From: GCA-003244245 sp035997545 | GTDB lineage: Bacteria; Actinomycetota; Actinomycetes; Mycobacteriales; Pseudonocardiaceae | Reading direction: 5' to 3' | Assembly: GCA_035997545.1 (NCBI GenBank) | Contig: DASYIL010000062.1 | Span: 1-5,621 of the forward strand | DNA: 5,621 nt | Shown: one piece after another, positions 5,454 through 5,621 of the stretch | Layout of the letters: the number at the start of each line of letters is the position of its first letter | How positions within the stretch are numbered: the stretch's first letter is position 1 | The notes under the pieces: generated by a model | The model's database searches: none | What the model was told of the DNA's origin: nothing | Seen by the model: only the letters and a program-made list of their open reading frames with translations | Program-made: the position numbers and the translations under genes

Positions 5454-5621
5454 ACGGCTGCGTGGATCCTCCTCGACCCCCGCCTCGTAGGCGCACAGGC
5501 ACTTGTCGCCGGAGCGCAGAGCCTCGCGGACGAAGGGGAACACGATGTCGCCGCGTTCCTCCCGTCCCCGGAAGAAGCCGCACAGATGGGTCCCCTGTGG
5601 TACCGACAGTCCAGGAATGCC
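5451..5621 (-). CDS. MEDS-domain (DcmR-like sensory) protein, partial, truncated by the transposon
   Basis: This frame enters from beyond the window and gives 56 residues before a TAG stop. It reads GIPGLSVPQGTHLCGFFRG, then REERGDIVFPFVREALRSGDKCLCAYEAG. The pattern of GTHLC, aromatic-Phe-x-x-x-REE, a PF-(V/L)-REAL stretch and GDKCLC matches the start of MEDS domains, found in actinobacterial signalling proteins often linked to anti-sigma or two-component regulation (family knowledge). The domain normally continues for more than 100 further residues; here it ends about 35 residues after GTHLC, in DPRSR followed by the TAG in the near-palindrome at the proposed transposon end. The product would be a non-functional stub unless the fragment ends some other way. 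The start codon and upstream residues are outside the window. The family call is by eye. Confidence 0.65.
   Translation of the reverse strand, partial: GIPGLSVPQGTHLCGFFRGREERGDIVFPFVREALRSGDKCLCAYEAGVEEDPRSR

Noticed and set aside
5455..5492. GGGGGTCGAGGAGG (minus strand) as the outer GGGG end of a 38-bp Tn3 terminal repeat
   Set aside because: It encodes in-frame residues of the MEDS protein, and the corresponding region outside 2159 (with the intron removed) shows no similarity to it.

Overview
The window is GC-rich throughout. Its coding frames, on the minus strand, have G/C-biased third codon positions and protein families common in high-GC Gram-positive bacteria, so an actinobacterium is the best guess (inference from composition and protein style, not proven). 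All supported genes lie on the minus strand, and the window is essentially a nest of mobile elements. In transcription order (right to left) it reads as follows.

At the right edge (5621-5451) is the end of a gene entering from outside the window. Its product resembles the start of a MEDS (DcmR-type sensory) domain, but the frame stops at a TAG inside a near-palindrome next to the transposon, so it looks truncated by insertion. Next is a Tn3-family transposase gene (5357-2257) with no resolvase or cargo gene. It is split into two frames: an N-terminal DUF4158-type half and a C-terminal DDE half that keeps all the expected acidic residues. The -1 frame change falls in a short overlap containing a CCCGGGT heptamer and a small GC hairpin. 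Decay by an indel is the default reading; programmed frameshifting is a testable alternative.

About 115 bp after the tnpA stop, on the same strand, lies a complete-looking group II intron (2141-209, about 1.93 kb). It has a GTGTG 5' end, a domain I with EBS2 and EBS1 elements that match the 5' exon, an intact 420-residue reverse transcriptase/maturase without an HNH endonuclease domain (RmInt1-like, bacterial class D / IIB3), a 34-nt domain V, and a domain VI with a plausible bulged branch-point A. The last 208 bases are the 3' exon side, where no convincing gene was recognised.

The most plausible history is that a Tn3-family element landed in a MEDS-domain gene and a group II intron later retrohomed at or just beyond the distal end of that element. 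The intron could splice from tnpA read-through RNA. No tRNA, rRNA, CRISPR array or cargo gene was seen. The novel-system signal is modest: the points most worth checking are the tnpA frameshift site and the intron's position at the transposon end.
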